In this document: positions 23,930-36,769 of the stretch, piece after piece
Layout: each line of letters starts with the position of its first letter
Numbering within the stretch: the stretch's first letter is position 1
NCBI GenBank assembly: GCA_025345505.1
Contig: JANVCC010000146.1
Location: 4,468,511 to 4,532,510 of the forward strand
Direction: 5' to 3'
DNA length: 64,000 nucleotides
DNA from: Todiramphus chloris collaris
Lineage: Eukaryota > Chordata > Aves > Coraciiformes > Alcedinidae
Notes under the pieces: generated by a model
Told to the model about the DNA's origin: nothing
Databases searched by the model: none
The model's input: the letters and a program-made list of their open reading frames with translations, nothing else
Program-made: the position numbers and the translations under genes

Positions 23930-24190
23930 GGACTTTTTCAAGTCACTTATTTGTCCAAATGCCATCGATTTTTCTCCTAATTGTTATTCACTATGCTAAT
24001 TTCCCTCACAAATCTCACATGCTATTGATCAAAAAGTAATAAACTCTCCAGCAAACAAAACAAGCATTATTGCAATGTTGGGAAAACATCATTTAATATC
24101 AATACCATATTTACAATTATCTTTAACCCAAATTTCACCCATGATGCAATGCATAATCAAAATCAGAGAGCTACAGGCAAAAGGGTAATA
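23930..24190. promoter_or_regulatory. Candidate conserved non-coding element with SOX- and POU-like words
   Basis: ATTGTT at 23980-23985 (SOX-type) is followed by ATGCTAAT at 23993-24000 (POU-type). Further AT-rich homeodomain-like words follow (ATTATTGCAATG, CATGATGCAATGCATAATC near 24140-24160). No repeat homology. Enhancer function is inference only. Confidence 0.25.
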
Positions 24191-24194
24191 TTAA

Positions 24195-25680
24195 AAGGCT
24201 CCCACTAGACTATTTTCTAGTAGATTATAAGAAGAAAGACTGAAACAGAACAATCTCTAACAGTTTAAGATATACAGTTAATGCTATAAATAAATGCTGA
24301 TGAATAAACTATAGCCTCCCTGGTCTGCCTCCCTTCTTCTGTTACTTGGAGACAGTCACCACGAAGATAAAACAGAAGTTAAAGGCAGCATCAGTATCTG
24401 TGCCAAAATACCAACCCATGGAGGATCAAGCCTCATTTAAATTGTGGTTTCTGCATTTCATTTTATTTTCTTGATAAGGATACACTGGATTCAATCCAGG
24501 TTCCAATACATGTCTCCTGGTTTTCCTCCTCTTGAGTGGTAATGGTAGTAGCAACTAAGTGGTAGCAATTTATCATCACTTCAGTCTTGAATCTTGTTCC
24601 AAACATTATGAATTCCCCCAAATGATCGGCCTTCCTTTTACCCCTGTAATTTTCTGGATTTTGTCTTTAATTTATTATTTTCTTCACACTAGCTTGAAAA
24701 TTATTGCTCATTTCCTTCTCTAGCATACTTTCTTTCAGTGCAAACTTCAGGTAAGGTCCTGCAAAGTCAATGAACTCAACCTGGTATAAAGCAAGTACAA
24801 AAGAGATCAAGTCCTGCACAGGACCAGAGAACTACCCCAAATTTGGATGGTTAAGTCAGATTTTTATTAATCCCTCTCTTCTTTTGTTTCCTTTACCTCC
24901 AAAGTATTTCTTGGTAGAAAATGGACTGTTCATGCTTCAGCTCACTGTGTACGTTCCTGATGAACTCAGATGGGAACTTCACCCTGCACTGAATACAGTG
25001 AACTGGTTTGATTGCTGACTGCAGACAAAGAGGCATCACTGGAAGTGGACAGACAACAAATCTTAAATGTTGGTGGGTCAGACAGCTAGACAAGAGCAAG
25101 CACACACGACTGGATGCCAGGACTGAAACGCATAGTTTTGCGGAATTTAAAAGCTGATGGAAATCCCAGAAGATATCTTTATTTGGCACCACAGCTCATC
25201 TTTATTTTAAACATGAGTGTAGTGTCTCATATTTGGGTCTGAATCTTCAAAATTCATAGGGTTTGGATCAAATGTTCCAGTTCAGTCCTACTCTGAGGGA
25301 ATCTAAGGTTCCCAGATATTTTCCTATAGTTTTCTCTTCCTGCCCTCTCTGGACACTTTAAAATCTATCTTTAACGAGTCCAAGCACACTCAGATTCAAA
25401 GATACTATTTCCAAATTGCATATTTCCAAGAGCTACATGTCACAGAACGTGACGAACACAGAAAGCTGTAGTGTGGGTGGATTTGTGAAAGAAGAGCTTT
25501 TGAGTGTGGCCTGCCATTCAACTCTGCACCTGGCAAAGAGTGAAAACAATCCTAGCAAGCCAACTAAAACAAAACAAAAAGCAGGAATGGAATCAGCAAT
25601 CTCAGGGCAACTCTTGCCACAGCCCTCCTAAAGTTTCACAAATCCCACATTCCCTCCAGCTGGAAGAGCAGCCAGGTTTC
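24195..25680. other. Gene-free stretch, nothing recognised
   Basis: Unique DNA with short chance frames on both strands. No recognised repeat, exon or RNA gene. Confidence 0.5.
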
Positions 25681-25689
25681 TGTCACTAA

Positions 25690-26110
25690 CCGAAGCCACC
25701 AGTGTTCGTGTGACTGGCCATCTCCCGAATGAGGATTATTGAGGTAACAGGCCAGTTCCCTTGCTGGTGTAAAGTGGCATCGGGCCAATCATGACATACA
25801 AGCTAAGGATCCAGTCCATGGTTTTGTGCGTCTAATAGGCAGAGATGGAATTATTTTGTCTCTGCAATTATTTCTGACTAATTTCTGCTATTATACCTCT
25901 TTGCATCCAGCACACCCCTGGCGAAAAGTAGATGATTTCTCTGGTGATATCAAGCCAAGGCGCCAATCAAAACAGAGGTTATTAATATAACGCTGAAAAA
26001 TATCTCTAATTAATTTCATAATATTTGAAATTCACATTCTGCTCCCCACACACCCACTGCAGTAGAATTTTGAAAATAAGTCAATTTTTGGAACAATCTG
26101 CAAACAGCAA
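25690..26110. promoter_or_regulatory. Candidate conserved non-coding element with paired CCAATCA words
   Basis: Contains CCAATCA twice (25785-25791 and 25963-25969; CAATCA is the complement of the PBX core TGATTG). TGACA lies at 25792-25796 and TAATTAAT at 26007-26014. Several other AT-rich homeodomain-like words occur (GGTTATTAATATAACG, GCAATATTAATAACATTC). CpG words such as ATCGGGCC and GGCGCCAATC persist. No CR1 or LTR homology. Among the best-looking regulatory candidates after 8046-8540, but still unproven. Confidence 0.33.
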
Positions 26111-26119
26111 TATTAATAA

Positions 26120-29100
26120 CATTCAGCAAATTGATGGCACACCCTTCCTTGGATGGCTATGTTCGCTCCTCACTCCGTTTCAAAACCAGATGTAGCGGAA
26201 ATAAGCAGACCAATAATGGACAAGGAAAAGTTTTAGATTCAGGGAAAGACTTCCATATGACATTGGTGAAAAGCCTTGATTTAGTGAGAAGATCAGGAAG
26301 AATGAGCAGCAGAGAGCACAGCACGTGTGTTCTTTTTTCACCCTTATAACACAGTAACAAAGGTATGTCAGGTAAAGTTGAATGAAACCAAATTCAAAAC
26401 CAATAGAAAAAAAAAAAGAAAAAAGAATTTCTGTTTTCTATGCAGCCCACAACTGAGTTACGGAGCTGATTGCCTCATAGAAAGTATCACTGATTTAAGT
26501 ATTTATAAAGATCCAAAAAGGATTAGTCATTGGCACTGATAATTAAAACAAGAAGTTTCAACAAAAAAAGATAAAAATATGGTTGGGCACGTGCCAATAT
26601 TAACTGCCTGAGATAAAAATACCTCACGTGCAAAACGTAATTCCACAGTTATAGGGTATCATGTAGGGTTTCTTCTGAAGTGCCTTGGCTGGCTACTGAT
26701 GGAGGTAGGATATTGTACTAGGAGGCTTATGTATCTGATTTCCTGAGGCAATTGGTAATCTGTTAGCAATTCAGAGGGCAAGAGGTGAAGTACTGTGGTG
26801 GTGCCACTGAAAGGGGCACTAAGAGCACTCTGAGAAAAGATACCAGTGAATAAGGATCAGTCACCTGAGAATAAACCACTATTTTCTTATTTAAAAAGAG
26901 AGCCATGTAATGGTGGAGGCTGAGGAATATGCGTGCTGTGCTGCTGCTGCTCAAACTGTGTCCTGCTCAGGCATAAACACAAGGTTTATGGCTCGTGGCA
27001 CCTTTTGTTTATCTAAAATTAAATGAGAATTTGTAGCTGTTCAACTACTGAGTGCATAAAGCCTACACACCTACATACCCCGCATTTCTCCTCCACAGCA
27101 CAAAATACATACCTGGTTCTCAGTTTCATTTCCAGAAAAAATGGTCTCAGGTTACCAAAAAAAGGAAAACAATCATTAAAATAAATAAACAAATAAATAA
27201 ATAAAATTCAAAGATGGGTTGCAAAGTTTCCCTGTCCTGCATAAAACTGAATTTAAAGAAATATATATATATCTTAAACTAGCTGTGCAGTGCAGAAAAG
27301 GATATTCTGCATTTCTTTCTCACAAGTTGCAGATGAGAAGTGTAACCTGGTGGTCAGAGTATTTTCCACAGCTACAGAAACTTAGGGTCGTGTCTTTGTT
27401 CTGCCTGATTCAATACCTGATCAACTAAACACTAATTTCAGTTAAAAAACCCCCATCTTTCCCAAGACAGCTTTTCTGAGAAAAAAAAGCCATCAAAACT
27501 GGTAAGCCCTTGGAAAACGTTTGAAATTCTATTTCAGTAACAAGGTTTTCCTTTCAACAGATAGCAACTAGCTTTAACAAGGACAAAAGCTCTGCAACAC
27601 CATACAAATTTTGCATTTCTTTCTTCACCGAGTCCAGAGACACCAGAACACCCTAACTATTCACAGTGACAACTTTAGTTAGCTTAACAGCTTGCTCATC
27701 TTCACTGGTGTTTGCTCCAAATTGCTATGGGCTACAACAACAACAAAATGAATCTAGCCAGTGAAAGCACCACCAAAAAAGCCTCCACAGAACTCATCCC
27801 GAGATTTGTATTTATGACGTGAAACAAACCCTTTTTTTCTACTTAAAGGCACCTCACAGTGTAGGATAAAATCAACTTAGCCTATCAGAATCGTATTCTT
27901 AGTCAAGCTTTGCTAGTCTCCAGGTCAATTTTTGAACCTTCTCTTAAGCAATCACGGATTCTCATTACAAGACATTATTCACCAAAAGGTTCAAATAAAC
28001 AAACATACTCTGGATGAAAACAGTTTGCGGTAACTTTTGCTTTAAACAACCACAGCACATGCAAACGGTCAGCCACTGCGGGTCATCCCTAAAGCTGGAT
28101 TTTGCTCAGCAATGCTATCACCTAGCCACAGATGATAACATAAATCTTGCTGCAAATGGCACTCCCTCGTTTTTATCAGCAGTTCTGAGGCATACCTTTT
28201 TGTAGCACAGAATAACTCAGCTGAAGAGCTAGTGTTGAGATGAACACACCCTGGCTCTTCCCATTAGTGCCGCTTCCACCATTATGAAGCGAATAACAGA
28301 AAAGTTCTTTTTTTTCAAAGGGACTCCCAGCTATATTATAGTCAAGCCTACAAGTAAAACTTCATTACATTTGACACATTTGCTAAAATAAAAAAGATCC
28401 AAAGTTACTTACGAAGTCACGTGGAATAATTTTTGGGGCTACATTCACAAATGCAGAGGAAGAATAGTAGGTGATGATGCTAATTTCTAGTCAAGAACTC
28501 CCTGCCAGGTTAAGGCATTCATGAGGAACACGGGAAACATCTGGCTTGTCTACTTGAAGGAACATGAACTGTCAACTCTCACAACAACTCCAGGATGGTA
28601 CATTACCTCCTGTGTTACTCGGTGGGTAGTATGGAAATTTCTCAGTCCTTCTTGTAGGAACTTGCTTCCTTGTTTTAACAAATACACTGTGTACCAAGAA
28701 TTGCAGCCCAGCTGTCTCACTTGCTAGGTGAACATCCTAAGCTTTGCAAATGAGTTTGGTACCCCTATAAATAAAAAACAAGTGCCAACAGGAGTGAGGC
28801 AGAGCACTTTCCACCAAGCAATGGTTAAAGTGCTCTCCAAGGAGGTAATACCACTTTCCCCAAAGCAGAAGAAGAAATAAAACATGGATCTCCTGCACCT
28901 ATTGTTCAGAAAGCCTCTCGCACCACGTATCTTTCCCTTACAAGAAACATGCAAGTATTTCTTATCAAAACAGTATTATTTTGAATGAAAAAACCAAAGC
29001 CAAACAAACCATAATTTTTTTTCCTACATCCCAATCATTTCTCACCACACAAGACTTTTTTTGGTATCTAAGACACAAGGCACACTGGCTCCATAAGCAG

Positions 29101-30230
29101 ATGCAATGGAGCTGTACAAGATAGAAAAATGCCAGTTTTCCAAGTGAGTGTACATGGGCTTATTGCTTCCTAATTAGATGTGTTCCTCAGGAAATACCAA
29201 CCTCTTCTTCCCACCTCTACAAAAATTTGTGAGAATGTCTTCGTGAACGTTTCCTGGATGAATGCATTCACAGCAAGACACTTCCCTTCACCATCAACAT
29301 TTCCAAAACCTGTGAAAGTCAAGGCAAGGGGACACATCCACTTGTTGTCACTACACAACAGTGAACTAGACCACATGGGGCCAGCCAGAAATCACAGTCC
29401 CTCCACTTCCCAAATTCTCTTGTCTCCCTTGCCTCGAACCTGCAACTTCTTCACAGTCACCCTGGTATGGAGTTGTGGCTTTGTCTTACTGAATCAGCTT
29501 ATTCTCTTTTTCCACTCCCAATTCAGTCCTCCTTGGTCAAAAGTTATCTTCAACATAGCTTAATAGCAAGAAACATTCCGCAAAGGCTGCATAGCAGTAT
29601 TTTGTTCTTAACATACTGGGAAATGAAGTGTGTGGGTTTGGGATTCTAGGATCCAGACCATCTGTTAAACCTATCAGAGGTTTGAATTCTAATTTGCTGT
29701 TGATTTAAAAATAGTCCCAGCATTACCCTGTCATTTTCTGTAAATTATATATTATTTAGTTTGCCATTTTTAAATATTATAGCGTCGTCTTCTCTCTTCT
29801 CTTATGGTTTAATTTAGATTCCTTATCATCTGCACTAGTACCATTCTCCCCTCCCAGTAACTGATCCTCGTCTCTGTTCTATGCCAGGGAACCTACCAGA
29901 CTACTCACAGGCTTAAAAGCTGGCTCAGAATCTAACACTATAAGCTGAACACAACTTCACTGCTGCAAGATGCCATCCCCTGTATAAGAAGCAAATGTCA
30001 ACACAAGTTTATTTATTCTGTGGATTTCATCAGTTTACCTATAGTCCCCATAGCAATCATATATCTTGCAGTAACTTGTATTACTACCTAAGTGACTGGC
30101 AATTAAGGTATCACTGCCAGTGCATTACACTGAGAAGCTTCGGAAAAATTTTCCTAGACAGTCTCAATTTGCATTTTTCTGAATGAAAATGGATCTCATA
30201 TTTTATCTTTTATAATGGCCTCAGCCTCAG
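26120..30230. other. Gene-free stretch, simple repeats only
   Basis: AT-rich unique DNA. It contains an A-rich tract near 26407-26425 and an (AAAT)n run at about 27176-27207. No recognised interspersed repeat, exon or RNA gene. Confidence 0.5.
27176..27207. repeat. (AAAT)n microsatellite
   Basis: About seven AAAT units with one interrupting C. Ordinary simple repeat. Confidence 0.9.
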
Positions 30231-30235
30231 GATAT

Positions 30236-30320
30236 GGTGTAGTGGTTAGAGAAATGCTAGGACAAAGGTTGGACTTGATGACCCTGGAGGCCCTTTCCAA
30301 CCATAATGATTCTATGATAG
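30236..30320 (+). mobile_element. CR1 LINE, short 3' tail
   Basis: Reads in sense orientation: GGTTGGACTTGATGACCC, GGAGGCCCTTTCCAACC, then ATGATTCTATGATAG, the terminal CR1 octamer region. The element is on plus with its 3' end at the right. Only about 85 bases remain. One of two plus-strand CR1 tails in the window. Confidence 0.88.
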
Positions 30321-30324
30321 CATC

Positions 30325-32375
30325 ATAGACTCTGCCATGGTATTGCCTTCCCAGTCCATCTCACAGAATATAAACGAAAGGGCTTCAGTCCATTCCTAAC
30401 GGGTGTGCAAGAAGCTAGCTCTGCCCAGTATAATACTGGCCTTTCCTGCTGGAGTGACTATCAGCTAGAGCAACAAAACCCCAGTGGTTTAGTTGTGTTG
30501 CAGATTAGCTGGATGCTTGTGTAAAATCCTACAGAAATCACTTTTATTTGTATTTATACATCCCAGAAATGAAGGCTGCAGTTCTCAAGCTCTGGCAGGA
30601 GCCATCACAGGCTCAGCCAGCAAACAGGGACAGAACCTTGGGCTGACTGAGGTATAAACAAAACCTGACACTGAAGTTTCCCACCAGCTCTGCTTCGCAA
30701 AGGATGATACAGCAGAGCTTTGTGAAGATTATGATTTTTCTACACTTGTTCTCTAACCCCAGCCAGGAAAAGACAGACTCAAGGACCACATTTGATACTC
30801 TTTCTGAGAACAGTGGCATGTGTAGATATTTCATGCCCTGGCACATTCCTGCCCCTCACTTCAGCCACTTGACAGGAAAGAGAACTTGGCCCAAAGGGGA
30901 CTATGTGCATGTTCTACCTTATTAATTATTTGTAAAACACGCACGTCTAAAGCAGGGATTCTCAAACATGGCCAGCGTACAATACATTTATTTCTCATTA
31001 CTCAGTTGTATTTTGGTTTAGCAATCAAAACTGCAGCTGTCATGAATTTGGGTGGCTGCAGATGCAGCCACATGAAAAATGAATCGTGTACAGCGGGTTA
31101 CATATGAGCGGCTCCTGCCCCTATGAATTCATAGACTAAGCAGGATGATGAACAGAACAGGGAAAGAAAAAAAAAAATAGTAAAAACAAGGAAATAGTAA
31201 TCTGACAATTCTTGGGAGTTTATTTAACACTTGGGGTGATTTCTTTTTTTTTTCCTATTACTAATCAATCCCAAACTAGGCTATCTTGGAGCTATCAACC
31301 CTCCAGGTGCAGAGCAACCCTGCCTCTCGGGCACACTGTAACCAAACTCTAAACATCTGTGTAACATGCACTGTAGATAACAGACCTACTGCAAACTCTG
31401 TAATCCTCAAACCAGTCTTCCTCCGGTATTTAATTTTTCCTATTACAGATGACTAAAAATTCATAGATAATCACCAAAAATCAAAGAATGTTATTAGATG
31501 CAAAACCAGCACTACATCCCTTCCACACTGAAATCAACCACTGATGCAAGTGCTCGGTACCCCTAAAGATCTGACTAATTTGTCTCAGAGTTTATAACAC
31601 AAAAATCTTTTAATACCTTTACAATTATAGAACTGATCCCTTTAAAACTTCGAAGATCCAACATTTTGTCTTACAAAGGACATGCTTATTATTACGTGAG
31701 TGTTTTGGGGGTTACAACCAAGACCTACCATTTACTGACCCTATCACTGGGGATGTCAAAAACCTCAGCCACTGAGCCTGCTGGTTGCAAAGTCTCTGGG
31801 TTGCAGACAAAGATAAGTGCACCTCCCAATTCAAGTTACCCCATTTTTCCACCTAATCTTAAATCTCCAGTTACAGATTTGAAGGCCCTAACTCACTCTT
31901 CAGCCACTCTTTCCACGTCATAAAAACACAAAACAATCAGACAGAAGTTACTTGCCCACATTTAATGAAGATATATTTGGAGTTGGGACCAAGGCTTCTA
32001 GGAAACGTACCACGATAAGGAGTTCAACGCAGCTCCTGCTGCACTTCAGCGAAGCTCATGTGACAACAATACATCTATCCTGACAAAAAAATTACTAGGA
32101 AGAAATGACCAATGAAACACTCATTTCACTCTGCCAATTCCTCTAGGGAACAAAAGATCAAGAAGGTAAACAGAAAAATAAAATAAAATAAAAAATACTG
32201 GAAAAACCCAAACAGAACAGATGATGAGAACAGAGAAAACAAGCCATGCAGTAGTAAAACAGACAGTGGCTTGACCTTCATAGAGAAGTGAACGGGACTT
32301 TGACACATTCTCAGAGGGGTTTTAATTCCCTCCAATGGATCAACACAACACTACAGCAACTTCCCTAGGGTCTAG
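30325..32375. other. Gene-free stretch, nothing recognised
   Basis: Unique DNA with A/T runs near 31166 and 31241 and an (AAAAT)n-like run at 32175-32197 just before the next CR1. No gene supported. Confidence 0.5.
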
Positions 32376-32379
32376 AAAA

Positions 32380-32790
32380 CAAGCTCTGTCAGGAGCAGCT
32401 GAGGGAACAGATTTTGTTCAGCCTGGCGCAAAGGAGGCTCAGGGGAGAACTTCTCACTCTTGATAACTCCCTGACAGGAGGTTGGAGCCAGGTGGGTCAG
32501 TCTCTTCTCCCAAGGAACAAGTGATGGGACAAGAGGAAATGGCCTCAAGTTGCACCAGGGGAGGTTTAGGTTGGTTATGAGGAAAAAATTTCTTCCCAGA
32601 AAGGGATTGTCAAGCACTAGATAAGGCTGTCCAGGACAGTGGTGGGGTCCCCATCCCTGGAGGGCTTTAAAATCCATGTAGAAGTGGCGCTGAAGGACAT
32701 GATTTAATGGTGCACTGGCAGTGCTGGGCTAATGATTGGACTTGACAATCTTGAAGGTCTCTTCCAACCAAAACGATTCTGTGTTTCTCC
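32380..32790 (+). mobile_element. CR1 LINE, 3' fragment
   Basis: Sense-orientation CR1 tail: TTCAGCCTGGCGCAAAGGAG, GGAGGTTGGAGCCAGGTGGG, AGGTTTAGGTTGG, CCCCATCCCTGGAGGGCTTT, TTGGACTTGACAATCTTGAA and TTCCAACCAAAACGATTCTG. About 410 bases on plus, 3' end near 32790. The GGAGCCAGGTGG and CATCCCTGGAGGG words are shared with the minus-strand copies at 40852 and 45026, so these three look like one subfamily. A 101-codon open frame on the opposite strand is only a shadow of this repeat. Confidence 0.93.
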
Positions 32791-32799
32791 TAGTACTGG

Positions 32800-35320
32800 A
32801 TGTACTGAACACAGTGGTGAACAGTGGTGTACACTGAAGGCTGGACCCAGGAAAGCCACAGTGCCCAGCCCTTGGAGTTCCTGCTCCCAGGAACACCATG
32901 CCCTGGCTGCCCAGCACGCTGCAGCTGGAACAGGCTCCAAGAGCTGCCCCTATCCTCATTCTTGACCTGGGGTTTGCTTCATGTCAGAGACAGACGCAAG
33001 AGGGCTGTGGCAACACATGGCGGTGGCCTCCGGCAGACTCCTTAAACCATAAGCGTACATTAAGACTTTGTTTTGGCCAGACTCTCATTTGGGTGGTTTA
33101 TTTTTACTACTTTTTAATTGCTCTAATTGAAGGGGGAATATTTCCCTTCATTTCTCCCATTCAGCCACTTCACCTCCTCCCACCCACCACTCCTTTTTGA
33201 GCCTCTGCCTGCAAACACCACTGTTAGTCATATTTCTGTGTTATGCTGAAAGTTGGTTGGGCCTTCCCCCTCCCTTCGATTCTGTTGGAAAATACAGAAC
33301 AGATGAATTTCATTAACTCCCTTGGCTTGTAGGTTGACGCACCCTACTACTCGTAAACAGAGGGATTAGCTAAGTCCTTCTAATAAACAGAAGAGCAGAA
33401 AAAAAGATCTGTCCGCTATTTGTTTAAGGGATTTTGTGTTTACAAAGGAGAAGGAAGCATATGCGAGCAAACCTGCTATTTAGCCCTGACTGAAGGAGGG
33501 TGAGAGTGGCCCACGATGAGGACAGAAAGGCTCTCCTCACAACCACTTGAAATCTAAGAGTCCCACCTACAGAAGGGCTGGCAGCTGTGCCCCTGCGCCA
33601 CCACCTTCGCAATCCTTTATAGACCAACAGCTTTGTGACTCTGGAGAATACAGCTCGAACCCAGATCTGCACCGTAGTCTCACTAGGTCACTAACTGGAC
33701 TGATTTCCTTGTTTTTGGGAAAGCATTCCACTGAACAGCTCAAAGCAACGCTCCCCATTCTGGTAGACGAAGGAAGGTGAACTGCCTCTGTTCTCTCAGA
33801 TCGGGCAGAAAGGAGCAGGCTCTTCCAGAATAACTTGGGAAGCATTTGGCACCTGCTTCCTTAATGTAGAACAGGCTTCCAAATCCCCAGCAGATTTTTT
33901 GCTCAACATTTGATATTCATTTTTCACATCCAATTATTAATCTGCACATACTGAATTCTTCGGTTTCTGCAGATCTGCCTGATTATTTAAGCCCTGAAAT
34001 AAGAAGGCAGAAAATGAGAGAGAAAATGAAGATCTGATTCCCAGATGGATGCTAAAACTGGGAGGGAGGTGGGGGCACACAGACTAAGTCATTATCATTT
34101 CAGGATTTATTTCTTGCACTGCAGCCTTAACTAAACAAACATTTGAATCAGAAGAGGCAGGGTAGTTTGGGATTTAGCAGTGATTTCTGTGAATGACCCT
34201 GATTTACTCCAAGTTCTCAACACCAAAGCCTTACTTGTCAAGGTCTTCCCTGTCTGCTGTTACTCAGGACCGGTGTCCCCAGTTTACATTTCCACTCTTA
34301 GAGGTAAGAACCATACTTGAACAAATCTAACACTACTGATATATAATGGAATGCCTTTTATTTTTAATGCCATCAGGATACGCACTGTTACAGGCATTCC
34401 CAAAAATACTGAAAGTGAAGAAAATAATCTCAGAGATCAGTTTGCAGTAAGAGACTCCTATGGACAACCTCAGATTCTTCTGGTCAGAAGAATAAAACTC
34501 TTAGATGACTTTTTTGTCCAAATCTGTCTTTTCACTAACACCTTTTGAATTTTTACAAACCCCTCCAAATAAACAAGTCTGTTCCTCTTTTGAAACTGTT
34601 TCCATTTTCTGATAAGGTGTCAGATCCTGAAAAGGTCAGAAGCTGCACCAGCAGATTAGTAGGTGCTTCCACTGATTGCAACTGGGTTATGCAAAGCACA
34701 TCTCATTTCCTTTGAGCTCTCAAGCCAAGGTTTGAATACAGAGAGTGAGCAAATATAGAAGCACAGCTGCTTTAAGCTTCCTCTGATCCTCACTCATAAT
34801 GCACAAGTGGTGCTCCTGCACCAAACCGCTCTGCGATCAGAACCAGCTGATCCCGAGTTTATCAGAATGCTACTGTTCAAATTGCACTCCAGTTCCTACA
34901 TTTTCCCCCTAGTAGGTTTTACGGGGGTCCTTGAATATCTGATCAAACGCTGGAGCAGCCACAGCTAGTAAGTGTTGCTCATGTTTCCCTTCACAATTTT
35001 TTCCGATGCTCTCCACTGCCTCGTGTGGTCATCGGCGTTCCCCGCCTCTAATCCCGCTCAGAAGGAAGCGCTTATCTCTTTCTTTCCTTGTTTCAACGGA
35101 TCAGAGATGGACACACGGAACACCCTTTACGTGCACGTCCCAGAATGCTTAGCACTCATTAAACTCAAATGAAATACGAGAACATAAATTGCAAAGCAAG
35201 GCAAATTAAATAATTCTTTAACAACATGGGAAGAGGGAATTCACTATTAATTCAACTGCTTTATCTTACCAGAGAAATAAAAAACAATGAGTGTGAAGGC
35301 CTCATTTGCTATATGGCATA
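32800..35320. other. Gene-free stretch, nothing recognised
   Basis: Unique DNA, moderately GC-rich at 32.85-33.05 kb and 33.5-33.7 kb, with overlapping short frames on both strands. No family or splice structure is recognisable. Confidence 0.5.
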
Positions 35321-35329
35321 GAAGGTACT

Positions 35330-36000
35330 CTCTTGGTTAGAGAGACAGGTGTCTGCCACGGGAGGCAGGAGCCCCCCTTGGAATGGAAAAATGCAACCCC
35401 CTCCCCTCCGAATGCTCAGCATTTTGAAACTAAGGGGCTTTCAGGCAAAGATGAGGAATAGGAATAACCATTCTTTAATAAATATATATAAAACAAGGCA
35501 AACAAACAACACTACCCACGGCAGTACCAGCAGCCCGCGCCAGGCACCCAGCCCCAGGCTCTCGGAGCTCCCGGGGAGCAGGGAGGGCGCGATGGCCTCC
35601 CCGCCGCTCCAGAGCCAGCTCAGCCCTCACCTGGCAGTGCCCGACGGGAAGAACCTGCAGCACAACCCCCTGGGCAGCCGATCCCAGTGCCCAGCAGGAT
35701 CCCTGGGAGGCAGCAGGGGTAGAGGGAGAGCAGGAGACGCAGCAAGGATGACCCCTCTCCACCATGAGGGCAGCCTCTCCTCACCTCGAATGCAGGAGCA
35801 AAACAAGAGCCCCAGGGGCTCCACCCAACCCCCTTTATTCGGCTGGCTGGACCCTTCCCCCTGTGGCCAGGTCCTTTTGTCTCTCTTAAGTACAGCAATT
35901 TATGTCCTTGACCAACAAGTATGGAAAAATTCTTGAAGAGAAGAAGGCAAACAGAAGAACTCCCCAAAACCCCAACAGGTACCACACCAGCTCACCTTGA
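35330..36000. mobile_element. Probable solo LTR of an avian endogenous retrovirus (fossil)
   Basis: Begins near TCTTGGTTAGAGAGACAGG and TGTCTGCC, followed by GGCAGGAGCCCC, AAGGGGCTTTCAGGCAAAG and GGAATAGGAATAACCATTC. I recall this word order from avian ERV LTRs that open with a TCTTGGTTTGG-like word. The centre is GC- and CpG-rich, unlike the AT-rich surroundings. No internal retroviral region is recognised beside it, so a solo LTR is most likely. Class (ERVL or ERVK) and orientation are not settled. Ends are approximate and no target-site duplication was established. Long frames on both strands here reflect GC richness, not a host gene. Confidence 0.6.
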
Positions 36001-36004
36001 GTAG

Positions 36005-36480
36005 TTCTGGGTCACATACAGCCAGATTAATTCATGGAAGAGATGACAAGTTTTACTTCCAAGCTTTAGGAACCATGTTAACAACCACCTAAAAATTCTG
36101 AAGTGAGTTTCTAGGATCAGATACTAATCTTCTAACCGTGCCTGTCTTCCTGTGGACCCAGCTCACTGTATTTCCATCACCCGGCCACCCTCATGGGCTG
36201 TGAGCCAGTGCCTTCTGTGGAATGGAGCTCAGCAGATTTTTCCTACTGGCCTCATGGGAAATTCTGATTTGACCATCATCTGTGTTCAATGCAAAAGCAC
36301 CTACCACATGCAGTGTGTTTAAGATCAGATCATTAACATCCAGCTCAAATAATGCATCTTGAAACCTCCTTGGACATCATTTCAGCAAATCTTCTCATGG
36401 TTATAACCCCCTTTAGCTCAAAGGAGACTTCAGTCATCTGCCACCAACTAGCTCACAAGGTGTTTTGATGGCAGCAGTGT
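36005..36480. other. Gene-free stretch between the LTR and a CR1
   Basis: About 475 bases of unique-looking DNA. Nothing recognised. Confidence 0.5.
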
Positions 36481-36483
36481 GAA

Positions 36484-36762
36484 TCACAGAATCAAAGAAT
36501 ATCTTTGGTTGGAAGAGACCTTCACGATCATCTAGTCCAACCTTCAACCCAATGCTGCAGGCTCACCACTAAACCATGTCCCTAAGCACCAAGTCCCATG
36601 CCATTTAAATGCCTCCAGGGATGGTGACTCCACCACTGCCCTGGGCAGACCATTCCAATGTTTGATAACCCTTTCAGTGAAGAAATGTTTCCTAATATCC
36701 AGCCTAATCCCCCCTGGCACAGCTTGCATCCATTCCCTCTGATCCTGTCACGAAGAAACATT
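36484..36762 (-). mobile_element. CR1 LINE, 3' fragment with ORF2 C-terminal remnant
   Basis: The left end has the antisense terminal words (CACAGAATCAAAGAATATC, then GGTTGGAAGAGACCTTC and CATCTAGTCCAACCTTC). On minus, the ORF2 C-terminal motif is well kept: [37 protein letters not shown]. This matches the family pattern LDIRKKFFTVRVVRHWNRLP. The frame is open for 61 codons (36729 down to 36544). A relatively little-decayed copy, truncated at about 36762. Confidence 0.94.
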
Positions 36763-36769
36763 CTGTGAA

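Noticed and set aside
32372-32677. 101-codon minus-strand frame
   Set aside because: Antisense shadow of a plus-strand CR1 tail; similar shadows occur over the other CR1 copies.
35349-35985. Long overlapping open frames on both strands (195 and 121 codons)
   Set aside because: They lie inside the GC-rich LTR fossil, where stops are scarce by composition; no host protein family is recognisable.
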